Assembly: GCA_024220505.1 (NCBI GenBank) | Contig: JAKZZE010000011.1 | Span: forward strand, 1,674,001-1,738,000 | Direction: 5' to 3' | DNA: 64,000 nucleotides | Source of the DNA: Rhizopus arrhizus | Lineage: Eukaryota; Mucoromycota; Mucoromycetes; Mucorales; Rhizopodaceae | Shown here: positions 1 to 9,181 of the stretch, one piece after another | Layout of the letters: each line of letters starts with the position of its first letter | How positions within the stretch are numbered: position 1 is the stretch's first letter | Program-made: the position numbers and the translations under genes | Notes under the pieces: model-generated | What the model was told of the DNA's origin: nothing | Seen by the model: the letters and a program-made list of their open reading frames with translations, nothing else | Database searches by the model: none

Positions 1-380
1 GCATATACAACGTCTGTGCCGTCCTGATAGCTTCTATGCTATTGACTCTTCTCCTGGTGCCTCTTGGTATTCTCGCTCTTCTCATAACTCTGACTGAAAC
101 CCTTCTTTGCCTGTCTCCTGCTGATCCCCCACGGAAGTAAAGCCATCAAAGTTCCTTACCGTTGGGCTGTGACAGTAGGTCAGCTAAGTTGTGGAAGTAG
201 GCAGTCAATCTCATCTTTTTTCTCTATCTTTTTTTTGGAGTTTTTCTGTTTCTCAGGCTCCTTTTTTTGTATCTTATTCTCTTTTTTTGTACATGAAGAT
301 GCAATAATGACTTTTTAGTCGCCTGCAATATATCTTCGTTATTTAATAAAAACAAAATCTTTAACCTGAGCTAAGCGACC
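1..380 (+). mobile_element. LINE 3' end (copy 0): ORF2 C-terminus plus 3' UTR
   Basis: The first 97 bases encode the last 31 residues of the LINE ORF2 (reading frame from base 2, stop TGA at 95-97) and match the ends of ORF2 in copies A, B and C. The following 3' UTR contains a segment conserved in all copies (about 100-215), which can fold as a CCCCCACGG/CCGTTGGG hairpin around 126-167, and then the common tail ending GAGCTAAGCGACC at 380. The element is cut by the window edge, so its 5' part is unknown. It abuts the first SINE without any spacer. Confidence 0.9.
2..97 (+). CDS. LINE ORF2 protein, C-terminal fragment
   Basis: This is the C-terminal tail of the endonuclease/reverse transcriptase polyprotein of a LINE, open at the left window edge. 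It aligns residue for residue with the last 31 residues of the full-length ORF2 at 2092-5487 (RLCRPDS..AIDSSPGA then a short serine-rich end). No catalytic motif lies in this fragment. Whether the full gene is intact cannot be seen. Confidence 0.85.
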   Translation, partial: HIQRLCRPDSFYAIDSSPGASWYSRSSHNSD

Positions 381-901
381 AGGTATGTGGAGATAGTGCA
401 AATGGTTAGAGCGTCTGTCTATCATTCGGGAGGTTGCAAGTTCAACCCCTCGTATCCGCATATCTACCCTTTCCGCACTCTAACTGCATGTTCTGTTTCC
501 GCGGTGCTTTAAGCGCTGAATGATTTTGTCTTGTGTGTCGCGTTAAGCGGCAGCTTTGTATCTGTTCGCCTTCCTTCCCTCCATTGTTGTTTGGTGTTGT
601 GCCGCTTGATAACACCTGGTTTTAATGCCACAAGTTGCTTCGGTGGTGTGAGGTGTTTGTTGATCGTTGTCTGTGCGTTGCCTGGATTCCCAGCCCCGGG
701 ATTAAAGAAGCACCGTACTGTCTCTGCCTCAAGTCTTCGTCTATGGTTTCTGCTTCCAGATCATAATTCGCTCCTTCCCCCATTCCCCCTTAATAACTTG
801 TATGCTTTCCAGGATGTTCCTGTGGATTGCAATAATGATTCTTAATCGCCTGCATATAATCCAATAAAAATATAAAAATCTTTAAACTGAGCTAAGCGAC
901 C
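381..901 (+). mobile_element. tRNA-headed SINE, copy 1
   Basis: This 521-bp element has a degenerate tRNA-like head at about 385-460: an A-box-like stretch (ATAGTGCAAATGGTTAGAGC) and a B-box-like stretch (AAGTTCAACCCC). A pyrimidine-rich body of about 380 bp follows, homologous to the body of copy 2. It ends in a tail of about 75 bp shared with the LINE 3' end (GCAATAATGA..TCGCCTGCA..AATAAAAAT..CTTTAAACTGAGCTAAGCGACC, quoted in parts). The shared tail implies use of the LINE reverse transcriptase. The open frames inside are not conserved in phase between the two copies, so I do not call a protein. Confidence 0.8.
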
Positions 902-1090
902 ACCTTTCTTTCGCTCTTCCGACCGTTACACAAGGTATAGTACGCGTAATCAAATTTGAACTCAAATATCTCTGCGAATACGATACATCCATCCACCGTT
1001 TTAACACCAAAATAATCGTCGTATTTTTCTCTACAAACTATATTTTTTTCAACTCGATTGCTCTATTTTTCATCATTTTCGACATTTCCC

Positions 1091-2095
1091 ATGTCTCAAC
1101 AATCTGGCTCCCCCATTTCGCTCATCTCGCAAGATGGAGTGGCAAATGTCAACATTCCAAACCCTTCTGACATGCAACAAGCTTTGCAATATCTATTGCA
1201 CAACTTCCAAACCCTCCAGCAACGTGTTTCAACACACGATGACGTATTTGCTGAACTGACTGCTTTACGCAGTGAAAATGCTACTTTGAAGGCGAAAATC
1301 GCCTCACTCGAATCTCAACTTTCCGCTGGTGCTGACGTCAACAGTTCTTCCGCTTTCTCCTCTTTGGCTTCCGACCCGGTTACCATACGTGCACCCCAAG
1401 ATGCACCCCAAACGAACAATGCAACCTATAGTTCTATTGCTGCCAAGGCTGCTGCTACTACTGCTACTACCACCCGTCGCCCACCTAGCAAGAAGCGAAA
1501 GCTTGCTGCTAGTCGCCCATTCCAACCAGTTGACCCTTCTGCTCCTCGTGGTTTTGAATACCTGTACCTGCATAGAAACCGCAAGCTGTCCCGTGCTGAA
1601 ATTAGACGCAACCTGCGTTTACTTGGTCTTGATCTTTCCCGTGTCTTGGACATCTGCTTTCCTGGCCCAAAGGCCATTGGTCTCCTGATTCATGTTCTTT
1701 ACAAAGAAGAGGTGATCTCTCTTCTTTCTGCTGCCAAGGTTCCGTTGGTTGACGGTTTTGATCCTCTGGATCCTGTCAACTTGGCTGATCCTGAGCTCCA
1801 GCATCTTTCATCGGCTGACAAGGCTAATGAATGTGCTGAGCTCCAGTTCACTCGCTGCTCCCGTGCTCTCTCTCGTCTTGGTGCTGGCCGTGCTCATCTG
1901 GTGGGTCCCGTAGGTAAGTACTTTTCTTCTAAGGGATGGATCGATGACGACTCCTTGAGTCAGATTCTGTCTTCCCTTCCCCCTTCCTCTTTTGCTTCTC
2001 GTGGTCGTGACCCAGGCGCTGCTTTCCGTGGTGACACGGTCATGTCAGATGCTTTGGTCTCTGATTCCGCTAGTGCTGGATCACACTCATTATGA
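1091..2095 (+). CDS. LINE ORF1 protein (coiled coil, NLS, nucleic-acid-binding-like C-terminus)
   Basis: The 334-aa product starts at the first ATG of the frame; the ATG sits in CCCATGTC, a context conserved in copies B and C. Residues about 28-77 form a leucine-rich coiled coil (LTALRSENATLKAKIASLES). An alanine-rich linker and a basic nuclear-localisation-like stretch (SKKRKLA, about 133-139) follow. The C-terminal half (about 153-280) is the most conserved part between copies and has an RRM-like pattern by eye (FEYLYL..SRAEIRRNLRLLGL..). I see no CCHC knuckle. By analogy with L1 ORF1p it should trimerise and coat LINE RNA. Its stop overlaps the ORF2 start as ATGA, implying coupled translation of ORF2. 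Confidence 0.85.
   Translation: MSQQSGSPISLISQDGVANVNIPNPSDMQQALQYLLHNFQTLQQRVSTHDDVFAELTALRSENATLKAKIASLESQLSAGADVNSSSAFSSLASDPVTIRAPQDAPQTNNATYSSIAAKAAATTATTTRRPPSKKRKLAASRPFQPVDPSAPRGFEYLYLHRNRKLSRAEIRRNLRLLGLDLSRVLDICFPGPKAIGLLIHVLYKEEVISLLSAAKVPLVDGFDPLDPVNLADPELQHLSSADKANECAELQFTRCSRALSRLGAGRAHLVGPVGKYFSSKGWIDDDSLSQILSSLPPSSFASRGRDPGAAFRGDTVMSDALVSDSASAGSHSL
2092..2095 (+). promoter_or_regulatory. ATGA stop-start overlap coupling ORF1 and ORF2
   Basis: ORF1 ends in TTATGA and ORF2 begins at the ATG inside it. The same four-base overlap occurs at 10189-10192 and 22278-22281. Such overlaps support termination-reinitiation in some other LINEs; here the mechanism is inferred from the arrangement. 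Confidence 0.75.
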
Positions 2096-5000
2096 GTGAG
2101 GTCCAACACCTTTCTATAAGCCTTTGGAACGCGAATGGTCTTCGGACCACGACCGTTCATGAGGTCTTGTCTCATTGTCTCTCCTCTACTCTCCTTTTCA
2201 TCACCGAGACTTGGCTTCTTTCCCCTTCTCTTCTTCCTACTGACTGGATGCAGTATCATGTGTATGGTGTTCCTGTACCTTCGGCCAACCGTGGTTCGAT
2301 GGGTGTTACTGCTCTGGTCTCTCCTTCTTGTCCCTTTCCTGTCTCTCAACTTCCTTCACCGAATCGGTATACCCTTTCGTTGAAGGTCGGACCGTTTCGC
2401 ATTCATTGTTTGTATGTTCCTCCTCCTCTTTCCAACTCTGAATTCATTAATGTACTTTCCTCCATTCCTTCGTTACCCAACTCTTTCATTTGTGGCGACT
2501 TTAATGCTCGTCTTGGTGACCTCACTGGTGATGCATTGGTCTCTCCTCGTGGTGCTGCTATGGCTCGCTGGCTTGCTGATCGCTCTTTGACCGTTCTGAA
2601 CGGCCCACTGGCTCATGGTATTCCTACCTGGGTCGGGTTTCGTGATGATCGAGAGATGAGTAGCATCATTGACATGTTTTTAACAAACGCGTCATTGATG
2701 TCTCCTCGCCTTGACATCGCGTCTGACTTGTCTCTTGGTTCTGACCATCGTCTACTAACGCTGTCATTTTCTTTTGCTCAGTCAAGTGCCTCTGAGTCTA
2801 TGCCTGATACACCTGATGCTACTATTCATCCTCGTCGACTATGGAACTTGTCTCGCCTTGGTGAACCTGATCCATGTCAGCTGTATCAAGATACATTTCG
2901 TTCATGCTCTGCTCCTTTGCTGTCTCAACTGAAGAGGTTGGTTCAACACCCTCCTTCTTCACGTCCGCCTATTGACGACCTCAACGCGTCGCTCAACTCA
3001 ATCATCTACCGCTCTCTTGACTCTTCTGTCGGTGATCGTCCACCTCGTCCATCCCATTGGAAAAAGTACTGGACGCAACAACTTCAAGATGCTGCTGACT
3101 TCCGCAACAGGTGCTACCGTAGATGGCGTCGTGCCTTTGGCATTGATAAAGTCTATTGGTGGCATCAACATCAACAAGCGAATGCTTCTTTCCGTCAAGC
3201 TGTTGCCACTGCCAAACGTCTCTCTTGGCAAGCATTTTGCAAGTCGCTGGAGTCTGACTTTACGAAAGCCATCTCTAAAGTAAAACAACTCAAACGTCGT
3301 CACCTCACCTCATCATCATTCACTCATCCTGATGGTCCGGCTACGGCAGTGGAAGTAATGGCTCGTCACTTGGCTTCTGTCTATGATGGTCACTTGCTTC
3401 CATCTGTCCGCCCGCCTTCTCCTCCTGATCCGTCTTCTCTTGGTTTGCCCTTTGGTCCTCCTGGTTCGTCTCCTTTGGTTGTCTCTTCTGGTGCTGCTGC
3501 TCAAATTCTTACATCTACTGCTCATTCCGCTCATTTCAACACTTCAATATTCTCGCCTGCAACATTGGCTTCACTTATCGGTCAACTGCCTACGCGCAAA
3601 GCTCCTGGTGCTGATCACATCAAGGCCGAGATGCTCAAGCCGATCAGTACTGACCTGTCGTTCATTCTTTCCTGGTTCTTCACTCTATGCTGGCAATGGT
3701 CCTATGTTCCTTCTCTCTGGCGACATGCTCAAGTATACCCTATCTTCAAGAAAGGTGATTCATCACTTCCCTCAAACTACCGTCCGATCTCACTCACATC
3801 AATATTCCGCAAGCTACTTGAGCTGTCGCTGTCTCCATGGTTGTCCTCTGTCTCTCCTCCTCTTGACCTTGCTCAAGGTGGTTTCCGTCCTCGTCGGTCT
3901 GCTCTGGATCAGGCTCTATGCCTACATGAACTGATACAATCGTACTACCGTCGCTCCCATCGGTTTCCTGTGGTGGCATTCCTGGATATCAAGTCGGCCT
4001 ACGATACCGTCGACCGGCGAGTTATCTGGGATGCTCTCTCTCGCTCTGGTGCGTCAAGTCCGTTCCTGTCTCTCTTGGTCCATCTGTTTGATGATGTCTC
4101 GGTGTCTGTCTTGGTGTCCAATCACTCGTCCGCTCCTTTCTCTCCTGTCACCGGTGTCTTGCAAGGTTCTGTTCTCAGTCCTCACTTGTACTCGGTGTAC
4201 ATCAACACTCTACCCTCCTTACTTCGTCAAGTCGCTGCTCCTGCCACCCATTTGGTTCCCTCCTCTGGTCGCTCCGATGCTGGTATGGTCCCAGTGAACT
4301 CTCTCCTCTTTGCTGACGATGTCGCAGTCATTGGCTCGGCAAAGTCAGTCAAAGAGATGCTCAAGCTATGTGAACAACATTCGCTGTCTCTGGGTTATCG
4401 ATGGAACCCTACAAAATGTGCGGTGCTCAACCACCCACCATCATCTTCTTCCTCGTCCGATCGCCTCCAGTTATATGATACTCCTCTGCCTTTGGTGGAT
4501 GACTTCGTATATCTTGGAGTGCCCTTCGTCAAGTCTGGTCTCTCTGCTCCCTCTTTGGTTTCTCTCCGGTCTCCTGGTGTCATCAAGGTTATGGCTATCC
4601 TGAACAAGATTGGTGTCAATCGTCAAGGTTTCTCTCTTTTGCTCTGCTCACGCATCTATGCCACCTTTGTTCGCCCGAAGTTTGAGTATGGCCTAGCCAT
4701 ATCTCGGCTGACGGCAACTGATCTCAAGTCTATTGAAAGCTTACAAGATCGCTGTCTCCGTCTCTTGGTTGGTGGCCATCGTACCTCTTCTACTACGATT
4801 ATCAAGCACATTACAACACTGCCATCTATGCGCCACCGCATAGATGTGCTTATCACTCGCTACTGTCTACGTGTTCGTTCTCTTCCTGGTTCTTGCCTGC
4901 TGTCTCTACTTTCGTCAACGCTTCCAGTATCTCGCATCAAGGTTCATCTTCAAAAGAATCCGCTTTTCTTGGCTTTGCCTTCTCCTCCTCCGTCCTCCGA

Positions 5001-5487
5001 TGCTCGGCTCAAGACCTTCTTCCGCCAGTATCGTGAGCGTCAAGTCATCTCTCTCGTCACCTCCACTACCCAGGTTCTCTTACGCGCATGTCGCCCTGCT
5101 CTGGTGGTTGATCCCATTCTCTACGTTCCTGCAACCCGTGCAGAACGCTCTCTCTTGGTTCGTTGGCGTCTTGGCTGGCTGCCAGGTAAGCCTGAAGACT
5201 GTCCTTGTGGACGTGATCGTCGTTCCCGTCGCCACTTTCTTGAGTGCGATTTGATCCCGTCCTTCCTTTGGTCTGATCTACCTCGCTGTCCTCCTGGGTG
5301 CTATCCCATTGACTTTGCTCTTTCCTCGCTGCTCCTTGGTCGCTCAGCTCGCTGTCCTCCTTGGTGGTCATCTCTCTTGTTGATGCTCTGGCATATTCAA
5401 CGTCTCTGCCGTCCTGATAGCTTTTATGCTATTGACTCTTCTCCTGGTGCCTTATGGTATTCAAGTTCTTCTCGTAGCCCTGACTGA
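2092..5487 (+). CDS. LINE ORF2: APE endonuclease-reverse transcriptase
   Basis: The 1131-aa protein should nick target DNA and prime reverse transcription there. N-terminal endonuclease motifs: LWNANG (11-16), TET with catalytic-type E39, GDFNARLG (135-142), IIDMF with D194, and GSDHR (216-220). Reverse transcriptase motifs: KAPGADHIKAEML, YPIFKKGD, NYRPISLTS, AFLDIKSAYD (about 629-638), GVLQGSVLSP, and the active site FADD (740-743), then YLGVPF. The C-terminus carries a CPCG..H..EC cluster (about 1037-1052) like the zinc-binding ends of other LINEs. No RNase H domain is apparent. The start ATG lies inside the ORF1 stop. No lesion is visible and the protein is nearly identical to ORF2 of copy C. 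Confidence 0.93.
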   Translation: MSEVQHLSISLWNANGLRTTTVHEVLSHCLSSTLLFITETWLLSPSLLPTDWMQYHVYGVPVPSANRGSMGVTALVSPSCPFPVSQLPSPNRYTLSLKVGPFRIHCLYVPPPLSNSEFINVLSSIPSLPNSFICGDFNARLGDLTGDALVSPRGAAMARWLADRSLTVLNGPLAHGIPTWVGFRDDREMSSIIDMFLTNASLMSPRLDIASDLSLGSDHRLLTLSFSFAQSSASESMPDTPDATIHPRRLWNLSRLGEPDPCQLYQDTFRSCSAPLLSQLKRLVQHPPSSRPPIDDLNASLNSIIYRSLDSSVGDRPPRPSHWKKYWTQQLQDAADFRNRCYRRWRRAFGIDKVYWWHQHQQANASFRQAVATAKRLSWQAFCKSLESDFTKAISKVKQLKRRHLTSSSFTHPDGPATAVEVMARHLASVYDGHLLPSVRPPSPPDPSSLGLPFGPPGSSPLVVSSGAAAQILTSTAHSAHFNTSIFSPATLASLIGQLPTRKAPGADHIKAEMLKPISTDLSFILSWFFTLCWQWSYVPSLWRHAQVYPIFKKGDSSLPSNYRPISLTSIFRKLLELSLSPWLSSVSPPLDLAQGGFRPRRSALDQALCLHELIQSYYRRSHRFPVVAFLDIKSAYDTVDRRVIWDALSRSGASSPFLSLLVHLFDDVSVSVLVSNHSSAPFSPVTGVLQGSVLSPHLYSVYINTLPSLLRQVAAPATHLVPSSGRSDAGMVPVNSLLFADDVAVIGSAKSVKEMLKLCEQHSLSLGYRWNPTKCAVLNHPPSSSSSSDRLQLYDTPLPLVDDFVYLGVPFVKSGLSAPSLVSLRSPGVIKVMAILNKIGVNRQGFSLLLCSRIYATFVRPKFEYGLAISRLTATDLKSIESLQDRCLRLLVGGHRTSSTTIIKHITTLPSMRHRIDVLITRYCLRVRSLPGSCLLSLLSSTLPVSRIKVHLQKNPLFLALPSPPPSSDARLKTFFRQYRERQVISLVTSTTQVLLRACRPALVVDPILYVPATRAERSLLVRWRLGWLPGKPEDCPCGRDRRSRRHFLECDLIPSFLWSDLPRCPPGCYPIDFALSSLLLGRSARCPPWWSSLLLMLWHIQRLCRPDSFYAIDSSPGALWYSSSSRSPD

Positions 5488-5993
5488 AACCCTTCTTTGT
5501 CTGTCTCCTGCTGATCCCCCACGGAAGTAAAGCCATCAAAGTTCCTTACCGTTGGGTTGTGACAGTAGGTCAGCTAAGTTGTGGAAGTAGGCAGCAAGTC
5601 TCATCTTTTTACTTTATCTTTTTTTTGGAGTTTTTCTGTTTCTCAGGCTCCTTTTTTTGTACTTATTCTCTTTTTTTGTACTTGAAGATGCAACAATGAC
5701 TTTTTAGTCGCCTGCAAATCACTGCAAATAATTGGAGATATTAAACGTAGTTTTTGAGCATAAATGAGCGCAACAACGCGAAAGTTAATGCAAATTAACG
5801 GAATTTTATTGTTGTTTTAAACGATTTTCGCGGCAGTTCAGTAATCGTTCAGTAACTTTTAAGCGAGCAAGAGGAGATCGTTTAGCGTTCTCTTACCAAA
5901 ACATTTTTTACGCTTTAATCAACACTAGTCAACGGTTGAGCAACGAATGATACGTTTTAAAACATTACTTTATATGTCTTTTTGTTCTTTTAT

Positions 5994-6139
5994 CGACCGC
6001 TCATATTGCCTTATATACTTCTTTATTGACCGCTTATATTGCCTTATATATTTCTTTATGAACCACTTATATAGCTTATATACTTCTTTATTGACCACTC
6101 ATATAGCTTATATACTTCTTTATTGACCATTCATATTGC
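5994..6139. repeat. 32-34-bp minisatellite inside the CACTG element
   Basis: About four and a half imperfect copies of a unit reading roughly GACC(G/A)CTCATAT(T/A)GC followed by CTTATATACTTCTTTATT lie near the left terminus. Subterminal repeats of this kind are typical transposase-binding regions in CACTA elements, but binding here is inference. Confidence 0.7.
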
Positions 6140-6380
6140 AATAAATATTGCTTTATATATACAAAAAAATAGGGATTTTGTTTATAAAAAACAGCTTTTT
6201 TTTTTATTTAAATAAAATAATAATAACAATACATAGTATTTCTTTGCTAGTAGCGTTTTAAAAGTGTACTTGACTTACCTAATGTCATCAGGATAGCAGC
6301 ATCTAATCTAAAAATACATCAACTAGTCTCGTGGAACTCAAAAAGTTCTCAAAAGAAAAAACAAAAAAAAAAGCCAAGCT

Positions 6381-6440
6381 CAAGGATTCAGAGACTCAAG
6401 GATTCAGAGACACAAGGATTCAAGGATTCAAGGACTTGAG
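6381..6440. repeat. short tandem repeat (CAAGGATTCAGAGA-like)
   Basis: Four or so imperfect copies of a 7-15-bp unit CAAGGATTC(AGAGA) run in succession. The short frame across it encodes only low-complexity sequence, so I do not call a gene. Confidence 0.6.
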
Positions 6441-6519
6441 CATTCAAAGCAAAAGAAAAAAGACATCAGTACTTAAGAACCAAAGTAAAAACCAGGAAAG
6501 AGAAAGACGCCAAAGCAGA

Positions 6520-6773
6520 GCAGCATTCATCTATAATAGATGTTAGATATCGTGTATATATAATAAAAGCAATAGTACCTTTCATTACGTAGACCATGGG
6601 AAAAAAAACCAGTTACGCTTATACCAACAAGTAAAAAAAGAAGGAAGCAGCATGCATCTATAATAATTATTAGCTATTGAGTATATGTAATAAAAGTAAT
6701 AGTACCTTTCTTTAGATGGGCTAAGAGAAAAAGCTTGCTAAGCTTTACCAACAAGTAAAAGAAGAAGCAATGA
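6520..6773. repeat. approximately 127-bp tandem duplication
   Basis: Two diverged copies begin at GCAGCATTCATCTATAATA (6520) and GCAGCATGCATCTATAATA (6647). Both contain AATAGTACCTTTC and a later ACCAACAAGTAAAA. The duplication is internal to the CACTG element. Confidence 0.65.
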
Positions 6774-8461
6774 TAATCCTGGGAAAAAGACTTTATAAAG
6801 ACCATTTAAACTATAAAGAAAGCAACCAACACAACTTTACTAAAGTACAAGTACCATTAGAGCAGGAATACAACTTATATAATATTAAGAACTTACCTTT
6901 TATAAAAAGAGAAGAAAAAAAAAAGAAAAAAAAAAAGTAAAGTGCTTTTTTTGTAGCCTTATTTTACCAATGTTACACTTATTCACTGTCTATCCATATT
7001 AGAAAACAAAAACAGTTGCTTTTCATGTAGTTTACATTTAATGGTATCCCAAAAGATAATTTGTACATTGCTTGAACTAGTTTTATTACTTAAATGCAAT
7101 ATATTTAGGAGGAAGGTTGTTATTTTATTTTATTTTTACTTGAAATAAAAAAAAAGGTCGGTATCAACAAATTACAGCAGAAAAACAACTTCTTTTTTTT
7201 CTCCCTTGTTTTGCTTCATGGAATATACTAGATGCCAAAGGCACAAAAGATAAAAAGAAAACTCAAGTATTGATCATATGTAAGTTGATAAAAAAAAGGT
7301 AATAACCAAGTCTAATGTCGGATTCTTTTTTTTTTTTTTTTTTTTACATTAGGAATTCCTAATGGGACACATTCGAATGACGAACATGAACCTCATGAGC
7401 AAAGTTGTTCGTTTTAACACGATAAAACTATAAGAATATCAAACTTATATTGCTACTTGTTGCTGAAAAGTTCTTTTTGGTAAAAAAAAAAGTTGGTAAT
7501 GTTAACATCTCTAATGGCTAATGGTCTAATGGGAAATTACACCCATGTGTAAAACATAATGTAAGTAATGAACTAGTATAAGCTTAAAAACATATATTCT
7601 TTTATATTATCTGTCATAAAAAATAATAAGGCAATCTATTTACTTGAAAAACAAAAAAATTGTGCTTGTATTTCTTAATTACAACTGTCTTGTAATAAAA
7701 TGCGAGCAAAGCTTCTTTATTTTTTTATTCTTTTTAGGATATACACGTATTCTTTTGTTATAATGTAAAAGCATTTGTATTTTTATAAAACATATTTGCT
7801 CTTAGATTATTGTTTTCATTTGAATAAGGAACTTTTATTGCTATGCTCTTTTTTTTTTTTTTTTTTTTTTTTTCGCTAGGTCTTTTTTTAACTTTGTCTT
7901 TTTTTTAACTTTGTCTTTTTTTACTTTTAAGTTTCCAGCTTCTTTTTTTTTTCCCAAACGCAACTATTTTGTTACATTCTGTTACACGCTTCTAATGAGC
8001 TAAGCTAATGATCACAGACTGCCTTCCTATTATGTATTCTTTTGATCAAAATAACCGTATGGTACTTTTGATTTCCGCATTTTGCCCTTAAAAATAAAAA
8101 AAAAAGAAAATATCGGTCTTTCAACGATAGAGGAGAACAGGCTTTCCAAAAAGAGATTATTTGAAAAAAAAAGACACTTTTTTAAAACATGAATAACTCT
8201 ATGAATACTTGCACCACAAACAAAATAATAACATTATTAAATTTCTTTATTTTTTTCGCATTTAAATCTTTTTTCAAAATTCAAAAAGGTGCAATACAGA
8301 GCATTTTAATTTTTTTCGTTTATTCAATGTTATTCAAATCGTTGAAATTTTGATGTTTGAAATGACTGCCAATGACTGATAACGCTGAAAATTACCAATT
8401 ATTTGCAGTGAATATCTTCCTATTAAATAAAAACAAAATCTTTAACCTGAGCTAAGCGACC

Positions 8462-9003
8462 GGGGATGTGGATGTAGCTCAGTCGGTAGAGCGTCTGACT
8501 ATTATTGGTGAGGTCGCAAGTTCGACCCCTGATAGGATCTTCGGATCTATCCCTTCCCTGCCCCTCTACATGTTCTCTTTGCCGAGTGCATCAAGCACTT
8601 TTGTTTCTCCGCCTGTGTGTTGCGTTGCGTAGCAGCTGAGTATCTGCCTACTTTCCTTCCCTTTCGGGGGACTTTGGTGTGCGCTCTTGACGATATTACT
8701 GGTTTTAACGCCACTGCTGTTCTGGTCGGTTGGTCTGCGTTGTTTGTTTGTCGAGCGTTGTTGGTCCGCGGTGCCGGGATGCCCAGCCCGGGCTTAATGA
8801 AGCGCGTTCTGTTCTGCCTCAAGTCTTCGTCTCTGGTTCCAGCTCCCCCCAATATTAATTCGTTCCTTCTTTCTCCCTTTCCCTCCTCCCCCATAATCGT
8901 TTGTATGCTTTCCAGTTTATCACTGTGGATAGCAATAATGACATATTTGTCGCCTGCAATTATCCAATAAAAATATAAAATCTTTAACCTGAGCTAAGCG
9001 ACC
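8462..9003 (+). mobile_element. tRNA-headed SINE, copy 2
   Basis: This 542-bp SINE has a better-preserved tRNA-like head at about 8466-8535. The D-arm and A box read GTAGCTCAGTCGGTAGAGC, and the T-arm/B box reads AGTTCGACCCC. The acceptor ends do not pair and the anticodon arm is poor, so it is not a functional tRNA gene. A hairpin with a TTCG loop follows (8531-8551). The body is homologous to SINE copy 1 and the last 75 bp match the LINE 3' end. It lies between the 3' end of LINE A and the 5' end of LINE B with no spacer. Confidence 0.82.
8531..8551 (+). other. TTCG-tetraloop hairpin downstream of SINE tRNA head
   Basis: GGATC TTCG GATC forms a perfect short stem with a C(UUCG)G tetraloop, extended by GATA/TATC with one bulged G. 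It is degenerate in SINE copy 1, so functional conservation is not shown. Confidence 0.55.
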
Positions 9004-9181
9004 GCTCTTCCGACCGTTACACAAGGTATAGTACGCGTAATCAAATTTGAACTCAAATATCTCTGCGAATACGATACATCCATCCACCGTTTTAACACCA
9101 AAATAATCGTCGTATTTTTCTCTACAAGTTATATTTTTTTCAACTCGATTGCTCTATTTTTCATCATTTTCGACATTTCCC

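Larger units (their letters stand above)
5720..8410. mobile_element. non-autonomous CACTG-type (CACTA-like) DNA transposon
   Basis: A 2691-bp AT-rich segment interrupts the 3' UTR of LINE A. It begins CACTGCAAATAATTGG (5720-5735) and ends with the exact reverse complement (8395-8410), a perfect 16-bp terminal inverted repeat. The flanking AAT (5717-5719 and 8411-8413) is a 3-bp target duplication; other LINE copies read straight through this point. CACT(A/G) termini with 3-bp duplications are typical of EnSpm/CACTA elements. No transposase-like ORF is present; the interior is homopolymer-rich with small tandem repeats, so it is probably a deletion derivative moved in trans. The superfamily rests on termini and duplication only. 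Confidence 0.75.
902..8461 (+). mobile_element. LINE copy A, full length, interrupted in its 3' UTR
   Basis: This is a complete non-LTR retrotransposon of about 4.87 kb once the insertion at 5720-8410 is removed. It starts with a block (902-937) that is also found at the starts of copies C and D, followed by a 5' UTR, ORF1, ORF2 overlapping by four bases, and a 3' UTR ending GAGCTAAGCGACC at 8461. Both ORFs are open throughout, so this copy may encode working proteins. The 3' end abuts SINE copy 2. The APE-type endonuclease plus reverse transcriptase arrangement places it with L1-like LINEs. Confidence 0.9.

Noticed and set aside
531..845. A protein encoded by SINE copy 1
   Set aside because: The homologous body in SINE copy 2 does not keep this frame; composition follows the pyrimidine-rich DNA.
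1905..1925. A 5' splice site (GTAGGTAAGT) in LINE ORF1
   Set aside because: The motif is in frame and conserved, but as coding sequence (VGKY); no matching acceptor or intron-less copy supports splicing.
6331..6546. A lysine-rich 71-aa protein inside the CACTG element
   Set aside because: It is low-complexity, spans short tandem repeats and has no homologous frame elsewhere in the window.
8464..8540. A functional tRNA gene
   Set aside because: A and B boxes are good, but the acceptor strands do not pair, the anticodon arm is poor and the sequence continues into a repeated SINE body with the LINE tail.
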